DNA of 64,000 nt from Okapia johnstoni (lineage: Eukaryota; Chordata; Mammalia; Artiodactyla; Giraffidae). The position numbers and the translations under genes were made by a program. Location of the stretch: NCBI GenBank assembly GCA_024291935.2, contig CM044315.1, forward strand, positions 75,126,385 to 75,190,384, in the 5' to 3' direction. The notes below the pieces were generated by a model. The model searched no databases. It saw nothing but the letters and a program-made list of their open reading frames with translations, and was not told where the DNA came from. Positions 1 through 10,609 of this stretch are shown in pieces. Each line of letters opens with the position of its first letter. Position 1 is the stretch's first letter.

Positions 1-976
1 CTGTATGCAGGTCAAGAAGCAGCAGTTAGAACTGGACATGGAACGACAAACTGGTTCCATATCAGGAAAGGAGTACGTCAAGGCTGTATATTGTCACCCT
101 GCTTATCTAACTTCTATGCAGAGTACATCATGGGAAATTCTGGGCTGGATGACGCACAAGCTGGAATCAAGATTGGCGGAAGAAATATCAATAACCTCAG
201 ATATGCAGTGACATCACCTTTATGGCAGAAAACAAAGAGGAACAAAAGAGCCTCTTGATGAATGTGAAAGAGGAGAGTGAAAAAGTTGGCTTAAAGCTCA
301 ACATTCAGAAAACTAAGATCATCGCATCTGGTCCCATCACTTTATGGCAAATAGATGGGGAAATAGTGGAGACAGTGGCAAACTTTATTTTCCTGGGCTC
401 CAAAATCACTGCAGATGGTGACTACAGCCGTGAAATTAAAAGATGCTCCTTGGAAGAAAAGCTAGGACCCACCTAGACAGTATATTTAAAAGTAGAGACA
501 TTACTTTGCCGACAAAGGTCCACACAGTCAAAGCTATGTTTTTTCCAGTAGTAATATATGGATGTGAGATTTGGACCATAAAGAAAGCTGAGCTCCAAAG
601 AATTGATATTTTTGAATTGTGGTGTTGGAGAAGACTCTTGAGAGTCCCTTGGACTGCAAGGAGATCAAACCAATCAATCCTAAAGGAGATCAGTCCTGAA
701 TATTCATTGGAAGGACTGTTGCTGAAACTGAAACTCCAATACTTTGGGCACCTGATGTGAAGAACTGATTCATTTGAAAAGCCCCTGATGCTGGGAAAGA
801 TTGAAGGCAAGAAGAGAAAGGGATGACAGAGGATGAGATGGTTAGATGGCATCACCGACTCAATGGACATGACTTTGAGCAGGTTCTGGAAGTTGGTGAT
901 GGACAGGGAGGCCTGGTGTGCTGCAGTCGATAGGGTCACAAAGAGTCGGACACAACTGAGCAACTGAACTGAACCA
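1..976 (+). mobile_element. BovB (RTE) LINE, 3' half, cut by window edge
   Basis: Sense 3' half of a BovB non-LTR retrotransposon. The start of the window already lies inside the reverse transcriptase region (a Gln-Glu-Ala stretch before the conserved GHGTT block). The copy runs through RT C-terminal residues such as LNIQKTKI (near 300), [11 protein letters not shown] (near 620) and YFGHLM (near 750), and ends in the BovB tail, repeats of the type CTGAACTGAACC (to about 976). The frame is broken by several stops and frameshifts, so it is a dead fossil. The motif C region reads as a broken frame near 205-225. The 5' part lies outside the window, so neither total length nor TSD can be judged. 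Confidence 0.95.
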
Positions 977-1642
977 CTAGTTATTACAGAGCTTATAGAC
1001 TGGTAGGAGATGTATACATTAATCAAATATTCACAGAAATAAATAGGTGTAGCAAATTGGTAAAAGGGAAAGTATAAGTGCTATGATAAGTTCTGATAGA
1101 TTAATGCTTGGTCTGGTGACACAGGATGGTATCTCTGAGGAGGTGACCATTAAGCTAAGGTTGGAAATTGGCTGGAAGTTGACTCAATGAGGCAGAGGAA
1201 TGGAGTGGGTAAGAATCTTTTGGGAATTAGGATCAACATGTCAGCCAGTCACTTAAGGTGATATTGTAGCTACAGTTGTTCACATAGGGGTTAGCTTATG
1301 AGAATAGCTGACTAATATCTGTGATACTGGATGAAGAGAGAGAATTCTGAAACCAAGAAGATTCTTAATAGTTCAGGTCTTTATTTTCATAGGCCCTCCT
1401 CTCAGTAACCAACATGGTTGTAATGTAGAGTTAGTTGTCTTTCTATGTACATATTTTAAGAACTCTCTGATGGCATAGATAATGCATTGCCTTTTTTGTT
1501 TAGCAAATAGTAATTGAATATCTGCTGTGTGTTAGCTAGATTCTGTTTTGTGCACTGCTTAGTTTTAGGAAATGTAGTTACAGAGATGAAAATAAACAGT
1601 CCCTGCTCTCTATACATTTCAAACAAGTTTCAGGAAATGGTC
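977..1642. other. Unique AT-rich stretch, no gene seen
   Basis: No open frame with recognisable protein and no young repeat. The part around 1500-1600 (an antisense piece resembling the 'increasing size / total' region of old mammalian repeats) may be an L2- or MIR-age fossil, but it is too diverged to name. Confidence 0.5.
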
Positions 1643-1815
1643 TTCAAAATGTGGTTCTCAGAACAGCACTGGCATCACCTGTCAGTTGCAAAGACTGCAG
1701 ATTCATAAATCTGACTGTTACCTAATGATTCAGAATTTCTAAAGATTCAGGACACTGTTTTAACAAGCTTTCCAGTTAATTCTTATAGACATTAAAGTTT
1801 GAAAACCACTGTTCT
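1643..1815 (+). mobile_element. MER5-type non-autonomous hAT DNA transposon
   Basis: The left end carries ATGTGGTTCTCAGAAC and the right end GTTTGAAAACCACTGTTCT. The two are imperfect inverted repeats of the hAT-Charlie type. The inside keeps the MER5 order: 'gcatcacct' near 1672, 'gcagattc' near 1698, 'gattcagaatttct' near 1728 and 'ttttaacaagc' near 1758. It encodes nothing. The family is old and placental-wide, so it predates the BovB and Bov-tA insertions around it. Subfamily (A or B) not determined. Confidence 0.75.
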
Positions 1816-1855
1816 AGGATATTTTATGATAAATATATTTGAAATTTATGACAAC

Positions 1856-2045
1856 AGAAAGACATTTATTGAGCATTTCCTTTATGCCAGACATTGTTCT
1901 GAAAATTTTATATGTATCACTTCATTTTTTCTCTATAATAACTTTATGAATTGATATTATCATTATCCCCATCTCACTGATGAGAAAACTAAGGTTTAGA
2001 GAGCTTAGTAAACTTGCAACTGATTAATGATAAAACCAGGATGAA
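1856..2045 (-). mobile_element. MIR SINE (antisense)
   Basis: Reads as reverse MIR: 'atttattgagcatttcctt', 'ttatgccagacattgttct', 'attatcattatccccat', then 'gatgagaaaactaaggttt'. These are the 3' end and core of the mammalian-wide tRNA-derived SINE in reverse order. Highly diverged and without function that can be seen. Confidence 0.8.
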
Positions 2046-2050
2046 TAGAT

Positions 2051-3045
2051 AATTACAGTAGACAGAAAATCTAATTCAATATGGTAAAGCAATAATAGAA
2101 GTGTGATCAAATTTTAGAGGTTATTGGCAGTTCTATGATAGAGTGCACCAAATTTTCCTTGATGGGACTTACAAATAAATTTAATGTATAAAGTGAATAC
2201 TTTTCGGTGAGTACTGAACTTCTAGATTCTAAACTAAGAGGTGGCATTCCACATAATTTGCAACAAGAATTGACTGAAAGGGAGAGAAGTGCCACGTGTG
2301 TTTGGAAATCGGGTTTGTTTGGGTCCCTAGGTGTGGTGTCAGATCAGGCAGCCAGGTCAGTAGTGGTAAATGGCATGAAGGTTTAGAAACCCAAAGTCTT
2401 AAGTCGTGACTCAGTATAGCACTTGATAGGTAAGTGCTCAGAATGCTGAAAGTAGGATGTCCAAAATCCAGGGGCAAATTCGAAAGGGAAACTAGAGGTA
2501 GGGCCTTACTAAGGTGTTTGAAAGCCCTAGACTTTCTTACTTTTTGGGATCTACCTGTCAGTACAAACATTGAAATATACTGTCCTCTCAAGTCAAACAA
2601 AATTAATATTTATCTCTAAAAACATTGGCTAGTTGTCGAATTTATAGCTATTTAATTCACACTTGTTATTTTTAGTTTTAAACATTAGTTTTGTTTCATT
2701 TTTGAGACAATATTTTTTTTTTTCAGATTTCAAAATTTTTCATTGACTCTTGAAATCCGTTGGACTTTGGGCACTGTGAGTTTAGCACCTAGTGGATAAA
2801 ACAGCCTTAACCAGAGAAAGGAGTCAGATATTACCAGATAGGAGCAATGAGAAGGTTGTCAAGGTCTCCCAGAAGTCTCTAGAATAAATAATGAGGCATC
2901 AATAGATAAAACAGGTCAACTTTATCCCATCGTTGGCCTAGCTTTGCCAAAGGAGTAACAGATTATGCTTTGTTCAGTTCTTAGAGGCTGTGCAAGACCT
3001 TATATGTCCACAACACACTCGCAATGTATTTTTATTTTATTTTAC
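2051..3045. other. Unique sequence, no gene seen
   Basis: The frames on both strands here (longest 123 codons on the minus strand, 2229-2600) show no domain, repeat or signal peptide that I recognise and overlap one another on opposite strands. I see no repeat that can be named. Confidence 0.5.
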
Positions 3046-3415
3046 TTTTTTTTTTTTTTTTTTTTTTTTTGCAGGTCAGGGATTCAAATTTATTTTACCG
3101 CTGAATTCTTGCAGAGAAAAAGAAAGCTGAAAGATAAAAATACATGTTCATTTTGAACCATTTCAGTATCACCATCTTCTTAAAATATTTGCAAACACCA
3201 ACAGACACTACTAAGGACATGGCCACATTCTGAGTACGTGATTTCTTTGGAGAATTAGCTGTGCTCAAGAGTATAAGCACTCAGAAGAATAAGAAACTTC
3301 CTTGGTGAAAGCCCACTTTGAGATCTGAATTTCTCAGTTTGATTTCTGACATGGTCATATTTAGCTGGTTTTCACTCCAAATTAGCTGGATGACTGCCAA
3401 ATTTTCTCTTTTTAC
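3046..3415 (-). pseudogene. Processed retrocopy of an mRNA 3' end, source unidentified
   Basis: A run of about 23 T (3048-3070) is the poly(A) tail on the minus strand. Exactly 18 bases further in lies TTTATT (3089-3094), the reverse of AATAAA, at textbook spacing from the cleavage site. No L1, BovB or SINE similarity is seen between there and the CHR-2 SINE at 3425. This fits a 5'-truncated, L1-mobilised copy of a cellular 3' UTR. A 61-codon minus-strand frame (3095-3280) may be coding remnant or chance. The parent gene is not recognised. A TSD is not evident because both flanks are T-rich. Confidence 0.6.
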
Positions 3416-3424
3416 ATACTTGAT

Positions 3425-3660
3425 TTATTATTTTTGGCTGTGCTGGGTCTTGACTGCCGCGGGGGCTTTTCTCTAGCTGTGGTGAGCAGGAGTCTACTCT
3501 CCAGTTGTCATGTGTGAGCTTCTCATTGAGGTGGCTTCTCTTGTTGCGGAGCCTGGGCTCTAGGTGTGTGAACTTCGGTAGCTGCAGCTCCCAGGCTCTA
3601 GATCAAAGGTTGAATAATTGGTGGCATATGGGCTTAGTTGCTCCACAGAATGTGTTCTAA
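3425..3660 (-). mobile_element. CHR-2-type cetartiodactyl SINE (antisense, partial)
   Basis: Antisense signature: 'ttggctgtgctgggtctt', 'ggcttttctctagctg', 'ggcttctcttgttgcggag', 'gggctctaggtgtgtg' and 'gggcttagttgctccac'. This tRNA-derived SINE is shared by ruminants, hippos and whales. The tRNA-like head expected at the right end (a block ending AGGGAAGTCC) is missing, so the copy is truncated near 3655. Its T-rich tail side directly abuts the retrocopy at 3046-3415. Confidence 0.8.
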
Positions 3661-4431
3661 TATTATAATTTTTATTTTTAAACTATAAAAATATGATAAC
3701 ACATTTACAGGAGACTTGGGAAATACAGAACAAGTTTACATATAGTTCCTCTGTACATTACAATTAGTTTTTAAGTAGATAAATTAGGGTTTTTAGTTGG
3801 GAGTTTCAATATTCAGCTCTCAAAAATTAATAGAATGAATATATATAGTAGAAGGCTATCGTAGACCTGAAAAGCACTGTGAGCCAATTCAACATAATTA
3901 AGACTTCTTCAATTTTCACACAACAGTAGGAAACAAATTCTATTCAAGTTCTTATAGACTGTAAACTAGGAGTCACTGGAACATATCCAGGGACATAAAA
4001 CAGGGTGCAAAAGTTTCACGGTCTAAAGGTTTTTAAATCATACAGATCCTGTTCTCTCATCATTGTGGAGTTATGTTAGAAATCAATATCAAGATGTATT
4101 TTTAAATGCCAGTCGTGCCCCACCTCCACTCTTCTCTACTCACTGTCCCACACTAACAGACACAGAGACTAGATTAGAAAACAAACAAGCAAGACAGCCT
4201 AAATTCTGAAACTGGCTGCTATTCAACACTTTAGGCCTCACTGCATTTCCCATTTTTAGTTTTGGCCAAGCTCAGATGCTTTGTGTAGTCTCATTTGGAT
4301 TGGTGATTCCTTAGCACTGTTTATCTGGCGTGGAGCTGGCAAAACAGTTTGGAGAAGCCAGAGTTGGTGCTTTCACACTGTGTCTTTGATGCCTTTATAA
4401 TGGTCTTGTAGAGTGTTTACTTCCGGTTTTC
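3661..4431. other. Unique sequence, no gene seen
   Basis: AT-rich sequence without a named repeat. The portion 3660-3790 may be a very old LINE remnant but cannot be assigned. Confidence 0.45.
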
Positions 4432-4441
4432 AAAAGTGAAT

Positions 4442-4483
4442 CCCTCGAAAGAATAAATGATTCAAGGCTAAAAAAAAAAAAAA
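4442..4483 (+). pseudogene. Ultra-short polyadenylated retrocopy with TSD
   Basis: Twenty-eight bases containing AATAAA (4452-4457) are followed, 12 bases later, by 14 A (4470-4483). The identical 10-mer AAAAGTGAAT flanks the insert at 4432-4441 and 4480-4489, and the next bases are also similar (CCC versus TCC). This is the full signature of an L1-mediated insertion in which only the last approximately 28 nt of an mRNA were copied. The last four A can belong to tail or TSD. The source is unidentifiable. Confidence 0.65.
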
Positions 4484-4489
4484 GTGAAT

Positions 4490-5399
4490 TCCGAGATACC
4501 AAAAATAGTAAGTGATTGCATAGGGCTTCAGAACCCTAGTGGTAGAAACAATAATAGAATTCACATTTCCTAATTCCAAGTCTTGTGTTATTTCTTAGTC
4601 TTATGCTTCACAGCCTCTAATTTTTCAACCTATAAAATAAAATGATCTCAGATATCAAGGTAAAGTAAGTAGCCCTTTGGATATCATTTAATCTGGAAAC
4701 AGAGTTAAATATATATACTAAAAATGATGATATCCATATCAATTAACATCTTTAAATTGGTCTACAAGTTAAAAGAAAATATTTTTTTCATAAGTGTAGT
4801 CTCAATTCTTACAGTTAACGTCATGTGTGGCTGTCATATTTTCCATATTTTAGAAGATCAGAAAGCTGAGTATCATTTAAGAGTCGTGAGTGTAGCATCA
4901 AATAGTAGAACCAGAACTCAAGTTTGGTATTCTGATGACAAATTCTGTTTTCTTTTTGCTATGGCATATCACTGCCATCCTTCAATTTCAAATTGGTGAA
5001 ACTCATTAGTTTCAATTAATATTAAGATTGAAAAATTTAGGCCAGTGTTTGCACGTTGTATGTAGGCTTATCCTTAGTAAAGCAAATAATGGCATAAACC
5101 TCTTTGTAATAGAGGTTATATATATAGCCCTGACTGCTTTTGAACAGTTCAAAATCATCTACTTGCACAAATCAATATGAATACTTTGTAACTATGCCAT
5201 TAAATTAATCTCCAAATGATCTGGACTAACTGATAGCTTTTTGGACTACCTTCAGTTGTTGCAAGTGTTAGAAAGTAATAATTACATTTATTTTAAAATA
5301 TATTGTGATTCATCCTTTTAATTAAATCAGAGACTTCCCTTAATAATTAGGATGGATAATAAAATTCATTGTATCTTTATATCCCTTTATAAGTATTAT
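4490..5399. other. Unique AT-rich sequence, no gene seen
   Basis: A 91-codon plus-strand frame (4724-4999) starts with a hydrophobic run but has no family resemblance and sits in AT-rich DNA of ordinary composition. I treat it as chance. No clear interspersed repeat. Confidence 0.45.
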
Positions 5400-5930
5400 T
5401 TTTCATTAAAATATAGTTGATTTACAATATTATATTAGTTTCAGGTGTGCAATGAATGACTATATTTTTATGGATTCTGCTCTATTTAAAGTTATTATAA
5501 AACATTGGCTATATTCCCTGTGCTGTACAATGTATCCTTGTAGTTTGTTTGTTTTATACATAGTAATTTGTTCCTCTTAATCCCGTATTCCTATTTTGCC
5601 CCTCCTCCCCTTCCCTCTGCCCTCTGGTGACCACTAGTTTGTTTTCTTTATCTGTAAGTCTGTGTCTGTTTTGTTATATTCATTCATTTGTATTAGTTAT
5701 TAGATTCCACATGGAAGTGATAGCATAGAGTATTTATCTTTCTCTGTCTGACTTATTTCAGCATAATAACCTCCAGGTCTGTATATGTTGTTGCAAATGG
5801 CAGAAGTTCATTCTTTTTTATGGCTGAGTAATATTCATTCATTGTATGTATGCACCACATCTTTATTTCCTCATCTGTTAATGGAAACTTAGGATGCTTC
5901 CACATTGTGGCTGTTATAAATAATGTTGCT

Positions 5931-6480
5931 ATGAACATTATTAAAAGACGCTTACTCCTTGGAAGGAAAGTTATGACTAACCTAGATAGCATATTAAAAA
6001 GCAGAGACATTACTTTGCCAACAAAGGTCTGTCTAGTCAAGGCTATGGTTTTTCCAGTGGTCATGTATGGATGTGAGAGTTGGACTGTGAAGAAAGCTGA
6101 GCGCTGAAGAATTGATGCTTTTGAACTGTGGTGTTGGAGAAGACTCTTGAGAGTCCCTTGGACTGCAAGAAGATCCAACCAGTCCATCCTAAAGGAGATC
6201 AGTCCTGGGTGTTCTTTGGAGGGACTGATGTTGAAGCTGAAACTCCAGTACTTTGGGCACCTGATAGGAAGAGCTGACTAATTGGAAAAGACCCTGATGC
6301 TGAGAAAGATTGAGGGCAGGAGGAGAAGGGGACGACAGAGGATGAGATGGCTAGATGGCATCACCGATTCTATGGACATGGGTTTGGGTGGACTTAGGGA
6401 GTTAGTGATGGACAGGGAGGCCTGGTGTGCTGCCAAGAGTCGGACATGACTGAGTGACTAAACTGAACTGATGAACATTA
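5931..6480 (+). repeat. Perfect 10-bp TSD flanking BovB
   Basis: ATGAACATTA occurs at 5931-5940, immediately before the truncated 5' end of the BovB, and again at 6471-6480, immediately after its tail. The L1 host sequence reads through without loss when one copy is counted, which defines the insertion site to the base. Confidence 0.95.
5941..6470 (+). mobile_element. BovB LINE, 530-bp 5'-truncated copy inside L1
   Basis: Begins within the RT C-terminal region (translation KRRLLLGRKVMTNLDS) and continues through TLPTKV, VMYGCESWTVKKAE and [14 protein letters not shown] to the BovB 3' tail ending AAACTGAACTG at 6470. It encodes no catalytic motif. A short deletion near 6433 removes part of the conserved [14 protein letters not shown] block. 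Insertion into the antisense L1 shows it is younger than that L1. Confidence 0.95.
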
Positions 6481-6632
6481 GGGTGCATATATCTTTTTGA
6501 ATGATTATATTCATTCTCTGCTGCTCTATTCCTAGGAGTGGAATTGCTGGATCACATGGTAATTCTATTTTTAGTTTTTAAGGTGCTTTTGCATTCATTG
6601 TGTCATATGATCTTAAAAATAATTCTGTGAGC

Positions 6633-6895
6633 ATTTTCCTAGTGGCTTGGTGGTAAAGAATCTACCTGCAATGCAGGAGGCATGGGTTTGATCCCTGCTC
6701 TGGGAAGATTCCATGTGCCTTAGAGCAACTAGGCCCATGCACTATTGAGCCTGAGCTCTAGAGCCCAGGAGCCACAACTACTGAGCCGCACACTGCAGCT
6801 ACTGAAGCCCGTGTGCCCTAGAGCCAGTTCTCTGCAAAAAGAGAAACCATGGCAATGAGAAGCCCAAGCACCAGAACTAGAGAGTAGTCCCTTGA
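6633..6895 (+). mobile_element. CHR-2-type SINE (sense)
   Basis: The tRNA-like head 'agtggcttggtggtaaag' / 'ctacctgcaatgcagg' is followed by the CHR body: 'gagcaactaggcccatg', 'gagctctagagcccagg', 'gccacaactactgagccg' and 'actgaagcccgtgtgcc'. The 3' end with 'gagaagcccaagcacc' fades near 6890. The head resembles that of Bov-tA, but the body is not BovB-derived, which separates this older SINE from the Bov-tA copies downstream. Confidence 0.8.
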
Positions 6896-7081
6896 GTGTC
6901 ACTTTTTATAAAGGAATAGTTTGTGCTTAAGGAGAAACTGAATGTGGGCTTTCTATCAAGTCTTGAACTCTACTTGCCTCAGTTTCTTTATCTGAAAAAT
7001 AGGAAGTAGTAATACTTCATTCTATTAAGTGAGACAATATTTGACAAAGCTCCTAGCACAATGACTGGCTTATAAGAAAGT

Positions 7082-7303
7082 GAAAGAAAGTGCAAGTGAA
7101 AGTGAAGTCGCTCATTCGTGTCCGACTCTTTGCGACCCCGTGGACTGTAGCCTACCAGGCTCCTCCGTCCATGGGATTTTCCAGGCAAGAATACTGGAGT
7201 GGGTTGCCATTTTCTTCTCAAGGGGAGCTTCCTGACCCAGGGATCGAATGCTGGTCTCCCACATTGCGGGCAGACGCTTTACCCTCTGAGCCACCAGAGA
7301 AGA
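7082..7303 (-). mobile_element. Bov-tA SINE (antisense)
   Basis: Antisense BovB-derived body first ('gtccgactctttgcgaccc', 'ggattttccaggcaag', 'tactggagtgggttgcc'), then the reversed tRNA-Glu-like head ('gctttaccctctgagcc', complement of the 'ggctcagagggtaaagc' head). Length and order fit a complete Bov-tA. It forms an inverted pair with the next SINE. Confidence 0.9.
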
Positions 7304-7305
7304 AC

Positions 7306-7545
7306 TTTATAAATATGGGCTTCGCTGTGGTCTCAGACAGTAAAGCATCCTCCTGCAACGCAGGAGACTCAGGTTCAATCCCTGGGTTGGGAACATCCCA
7401 TTGAGAAGGGAATGGCTACCCACTCCAGTATTCTTGTCTGGAGAAATCCCCAGACAGAGAAGTCGGGTGGGCTACAGTCCATGGGGTAGCAGAGTTGGAC
7501 ATGACTAAATGACTAACAATTTCACTTTTCTTTTTTATAAATATG
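7306..7545. repeat. Perfect 12-bp TSD of the second Bov-tA
   Basis: TTTATAAATATG at 7306-7317 and 7534-7545 brackets the sense SINE exactly. The duplicated bases come from the host MIR. Confidence 0.9.
7318..7533 (+). mobile_element. Bov-tA SINE (sense)
   Basis: Starts GGCTTCGCTGTGGTCTCAG (tRNA-like head), continues 'cctgcaacgcaggagactc', then 'ggctacccactccagtatt', 'gggctacagtccatgggg' and the tail 'gactaaatgactaacaa'. Complete Bov-tA with its own TSD. It lies head to head with the antisense copy, 14 bases apart. Confidence 0.93.
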
Positions 7546-7746
7546 TATTGAATGAATGACTCTCATTTTCCTTTGGCTGCCATTCTCCTGTCACTGAACT
7601 CTTGATCCTTTCTGCAAAAATCTGCATGAGGAAGAAAAGAGTGAGATATTTTGATGTCAACTGAAAATTCAGCAGAATTCTAAGTATCGTGTGTTGGGGC
7701 TATGCTACTATTGCCTGTAGGGATGTCCATTTCCAGCTTACTGATA

Positions 7747-8061
<315 letters not shown>

Positions 8062-8679
8062 CCTCAAACTCTAAAGAGTTTTAGAATTAATATTATTTTC
8101 CCCTCTTTGGGTATGTTTTCCTTTGAGAGTAGAATTTGGGTCTTGGTACTGGTATATTAGATCAATGCTCTTACTGTCCTCGATTTAGTCTAGTGTTTCT
8201 TCACAGTGCATATTGCCCTTCATGCGGAGCCAAGCTTGTAATACACCCTTGAGGTAATGTGAAAATGCTTTCACTAGCTCAGTTCCCTTCCCCACCAGCA
8301 CACCTGGGTCACCTTCACAACATCAAGATTAGGTGTACATGCATTGTAATAAATAATGCCTTGTGCAGGAGTAATGTAACTGGAATCTGTTGAAATATGG
8401 CCTATTATATTAAAATTTATGTTTCGATTATCACTTTTATTATATGAAACAAGCTTGAGCTTTATAAAGTCATCCAGAACAGAGATTTGCATCAATGATA
8501 GGACTGTCTGTCTACATGGCATCTGTGCCTAGCAGAGTGAGAATCATATGTACGTTTCTAAGGCTATTATTTTTTCTGTCTCCACTTTGAAGATCCAGAT
8601 TGGATTACTTAGCAAATTATTCTTTGAAATACCTCTAATGGTGTTATATGAAAGTCCTAGACATAGCACTTCTTCATCC
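8062..8679. other. Unique sequence, no gene seen
   Basis: No repeat of known type is recognised. The 82-codon minus-strand frame (8274-8522) has no resemblance to a family I know. Confidence 0.45.
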
Positions 8680-9245
8680 CCATGTCAGAAGGATCTTCAT
8701 GAAATGCAAATCTAATCACATATCCCTTTCTGCGTTACCTCCTTCAATGACTCCCTATTTCTTACCTTATATAATAAAATAAGCTCCTTAGTTTGACAGT
8801 ACCTTCAATAACTGTGCCTGATTTCTTCCTTTCCTCTCTCACCTCATTGCCTAGGTCCTAAACGCAAAGTCTTTCCAACAGCAATGCTTGTAGTTTTCTC
8901 TCACATGAAATATTTCTTTCTTCTGTTCTTTCTCCAAAATTGTTCCCTTTCTATGGGAGGTACCACTTCCCATCTTTACCTAAAAACATTTCTTTAACAC
9001 TTGCTCATTTGAGAGCTCATTTTAATTGTCACTTTCTTTAAAGAACTTCCCTTGACTTCTAAGCTAAGTTAGTAGCTCCTCTTCTGTGTTCTCATAGCAC
9101 CTTAGGACTTTTCTTTATCATAACATTTCTGATCTTGTAGTATAATTCCATGTTTATTTGTATATCTTCCCCATTAGATGTTGAGATTCTTGGAGATAAA
9201 GAAGCTGTCATCCATTTCAATACCCCAGCATCAATTAGCTCCTAA
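8680..9245 (+). mobile_element. L2 LINE 3' region (sense, diverged)
   Basis: The order of features follows the L2 3' end: 'cttcaatgactccctattt', 'ctcctcttctgtgttctc', 'catagcaccttaggacttt', then 'ttagatgttgagattcttgg' and 'taccccagcatc'. The final approximately 50 bases (the TTGAATGAATGA part) are not clear. Old and inert. Confidence 0.65.
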
Positions 9246-9965
9246 TAAAACTTTATATGAGTCAGAAAAAACATACCGTTTTCGTTAGGCCAGCCTTAGC
9301 CCATAACAGAAAGTCTTTGTGTAAGACATATCCTGAATAACTATGTAACAACTCTGCTTAGACCCTCCACACCATGTGATAAGTGCTCAAAGTATGTTTG
9401 TTATGATGAATGTATCAGTCAAGTAGACAATTGACACAGGATGGCATGAATAGTTGAAAAGCAATTGAAACATGCATTTATAATGACACTTAAACATTAA
9501 GAAGAAAATGTAAATCAAGCATCATAAAGAAACTTGAATTGATATACCTTTAACAAAACAAATGTTTCTGAGACAGTTCTTGCTGTAAACACAGGAGAAG
9601 TTGTAAAAATGGAAGATAGTCACAGTTAATTAGTAGATATACAAGCTCTGAAACTATGCTAATTTCTGTTGGTTTGTTTGACTGAAGTTATGTCGTACTT
9701 TGTGAGAGCTGCCTGTTTTCCTCAAAGCTATCACCAATGTATCTCAGTAGCAGGGTGTTGACTTTTTAATCCAAACTGACCAAAACAGGGAAACAGAATT
9801 GATAACTACTTAAAAAGCAGTGTGGAGAAGTATAGAGTAAACCACAACAACTTTAAAAGTTTATTTTTCTTTTACTTTTGTCTCTTTGTGAAATAACAGA
9901 CCTCTCTCACAATGTGAAAAACTTTGGTAGAGAAGAAAGTTATATTGAAAATAGAGAGTAGAAAC
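9246..9965. other. Unique sequence, no gene seen
   Basis: A short stretch near 9370-9412 ('taagtgctcaaagtatgttt') resembles the 3' end of a MIR. The rest shows nothing that can be named. Confidence 0.4.
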
Positions 9966-10475
9966 ACTGAGTTCGAACACCAGCTTCACTGTTTCCTATC
10001 ATTGTGACTTTTGTAGTCGACTTTTTCAGTGCTCTTGAATCTGGTTCTTCTCTCCTCCCTGGGACCTTGGAATAAAATATTACCCAACTCTCTTGCAGTT
10101 GATGGAATTATAAGACTAGTTCTGCTCAGTGGATGGGGATGAGGAAGGTGACATGTGTCACATCCAGGCAGAGTAAGGGAAAATCTCCTGCATGACCTTC
10201 CAGCTCTTTCCTCCCCTTTGGTAACACAGGAGTTACCCACTGGGTGCCCTGAGACCTATAAGTAATTTTATAGGGCAAGAACTAACACTTCTATGTTAGG
10301 ACACTGATATTTGGGGTGTTGTTCTTTAGTATTAGCCTGTTCTTTCCTGACAAATACGGTGATCTTGGGAAAGTCTTCGACCTTCCCTGAGCCCTCAGCT
10401 TTTTAAATTGTGAAATGGGAATAATAATAGAGTCCTCAAAGTATTGTTGTGAAAATCAAATAAGAGAATAGATAA
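9966..10475 (+). mobile_element. MIR SINE split by an old LTR-like fragment
   Basis: 'gaaacactgagttcgaac' and 'tttcctatcattgtgac' give the MIR 5' half up to about 10015; 'gtgatcttgggaaagtc' and 'gtgaaatgggaataataat' give the second half from about 10345. The approximately 330 bases between them (CATGTGTCACATCCAGGCAG near 10152, TTTGGGGTGTTGTTCTTTAG near 10310) resemble old mammalian LTR fragments, but I cannot name the family. Confidence 0.5.
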
Positions 10476-10609
10476 GAAGAGTTGTAAGATACTATCCAAA
10501 TGGAGATATTTATTAATGCTCGTTAATTTGAATGAAAGAGAAAGAATTTATCAGTGTGACTATCTTAAGTAGACCTGTATATTTTCCTGTTGATCTAATG
10601 GCTACAATT

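Larger units (their letters stand above)
5400..6600 (-). mobile_element. Old L1 LINE 3' end, split by a BovB insertion
   Basis: Antisense L1: 3' UTR first ('atagttgatttacaatatt', 'tccctgtgctgtacaatg', 'agtctgtgtctgttttg'), then the ORF2 C-terminus. The minus-strand reading contains [16 protein letters not shown], corresponding to the L1 ORF2 end. The element is interrupted at 5941-6470 and resumes with 'gggtgcatatatcttttt' and 'ggaattgctggatcacatgg', fading near 6600. It is diverged and frameshifted, so it belongs to an older L1 generation than those at 51947 or 62118. Confidence 0.9.
6960..7560 (+). mobile_element. MIR SINE split by two Bov-tA insertions
   Basis: 'cctcagtttctttatctg' followed by 'cctagcacaatgactggc' is the middle to 3' part of a sense MIR. 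After the SINE pair the sequence resumes with TATAAATATGTATTGAATGAATGA, the usual MIR end (about 7537-7560). The MIR is the oldest layer here. Confidence 0.75.

Noticed and set aside
2229..2600. 123-codon minus-strand frame, longest one outside repeats
   Set aside because: No recognisable domain or signal; a chance frame of this length is expected in 64 kb.
7090..7404. Frame with SRQEYWSGLPF and GDSGSIPG motifs
   Set aside because: Typical translation of Bov-tA SINEs, seen wherever these SINEs occur; not a gene.
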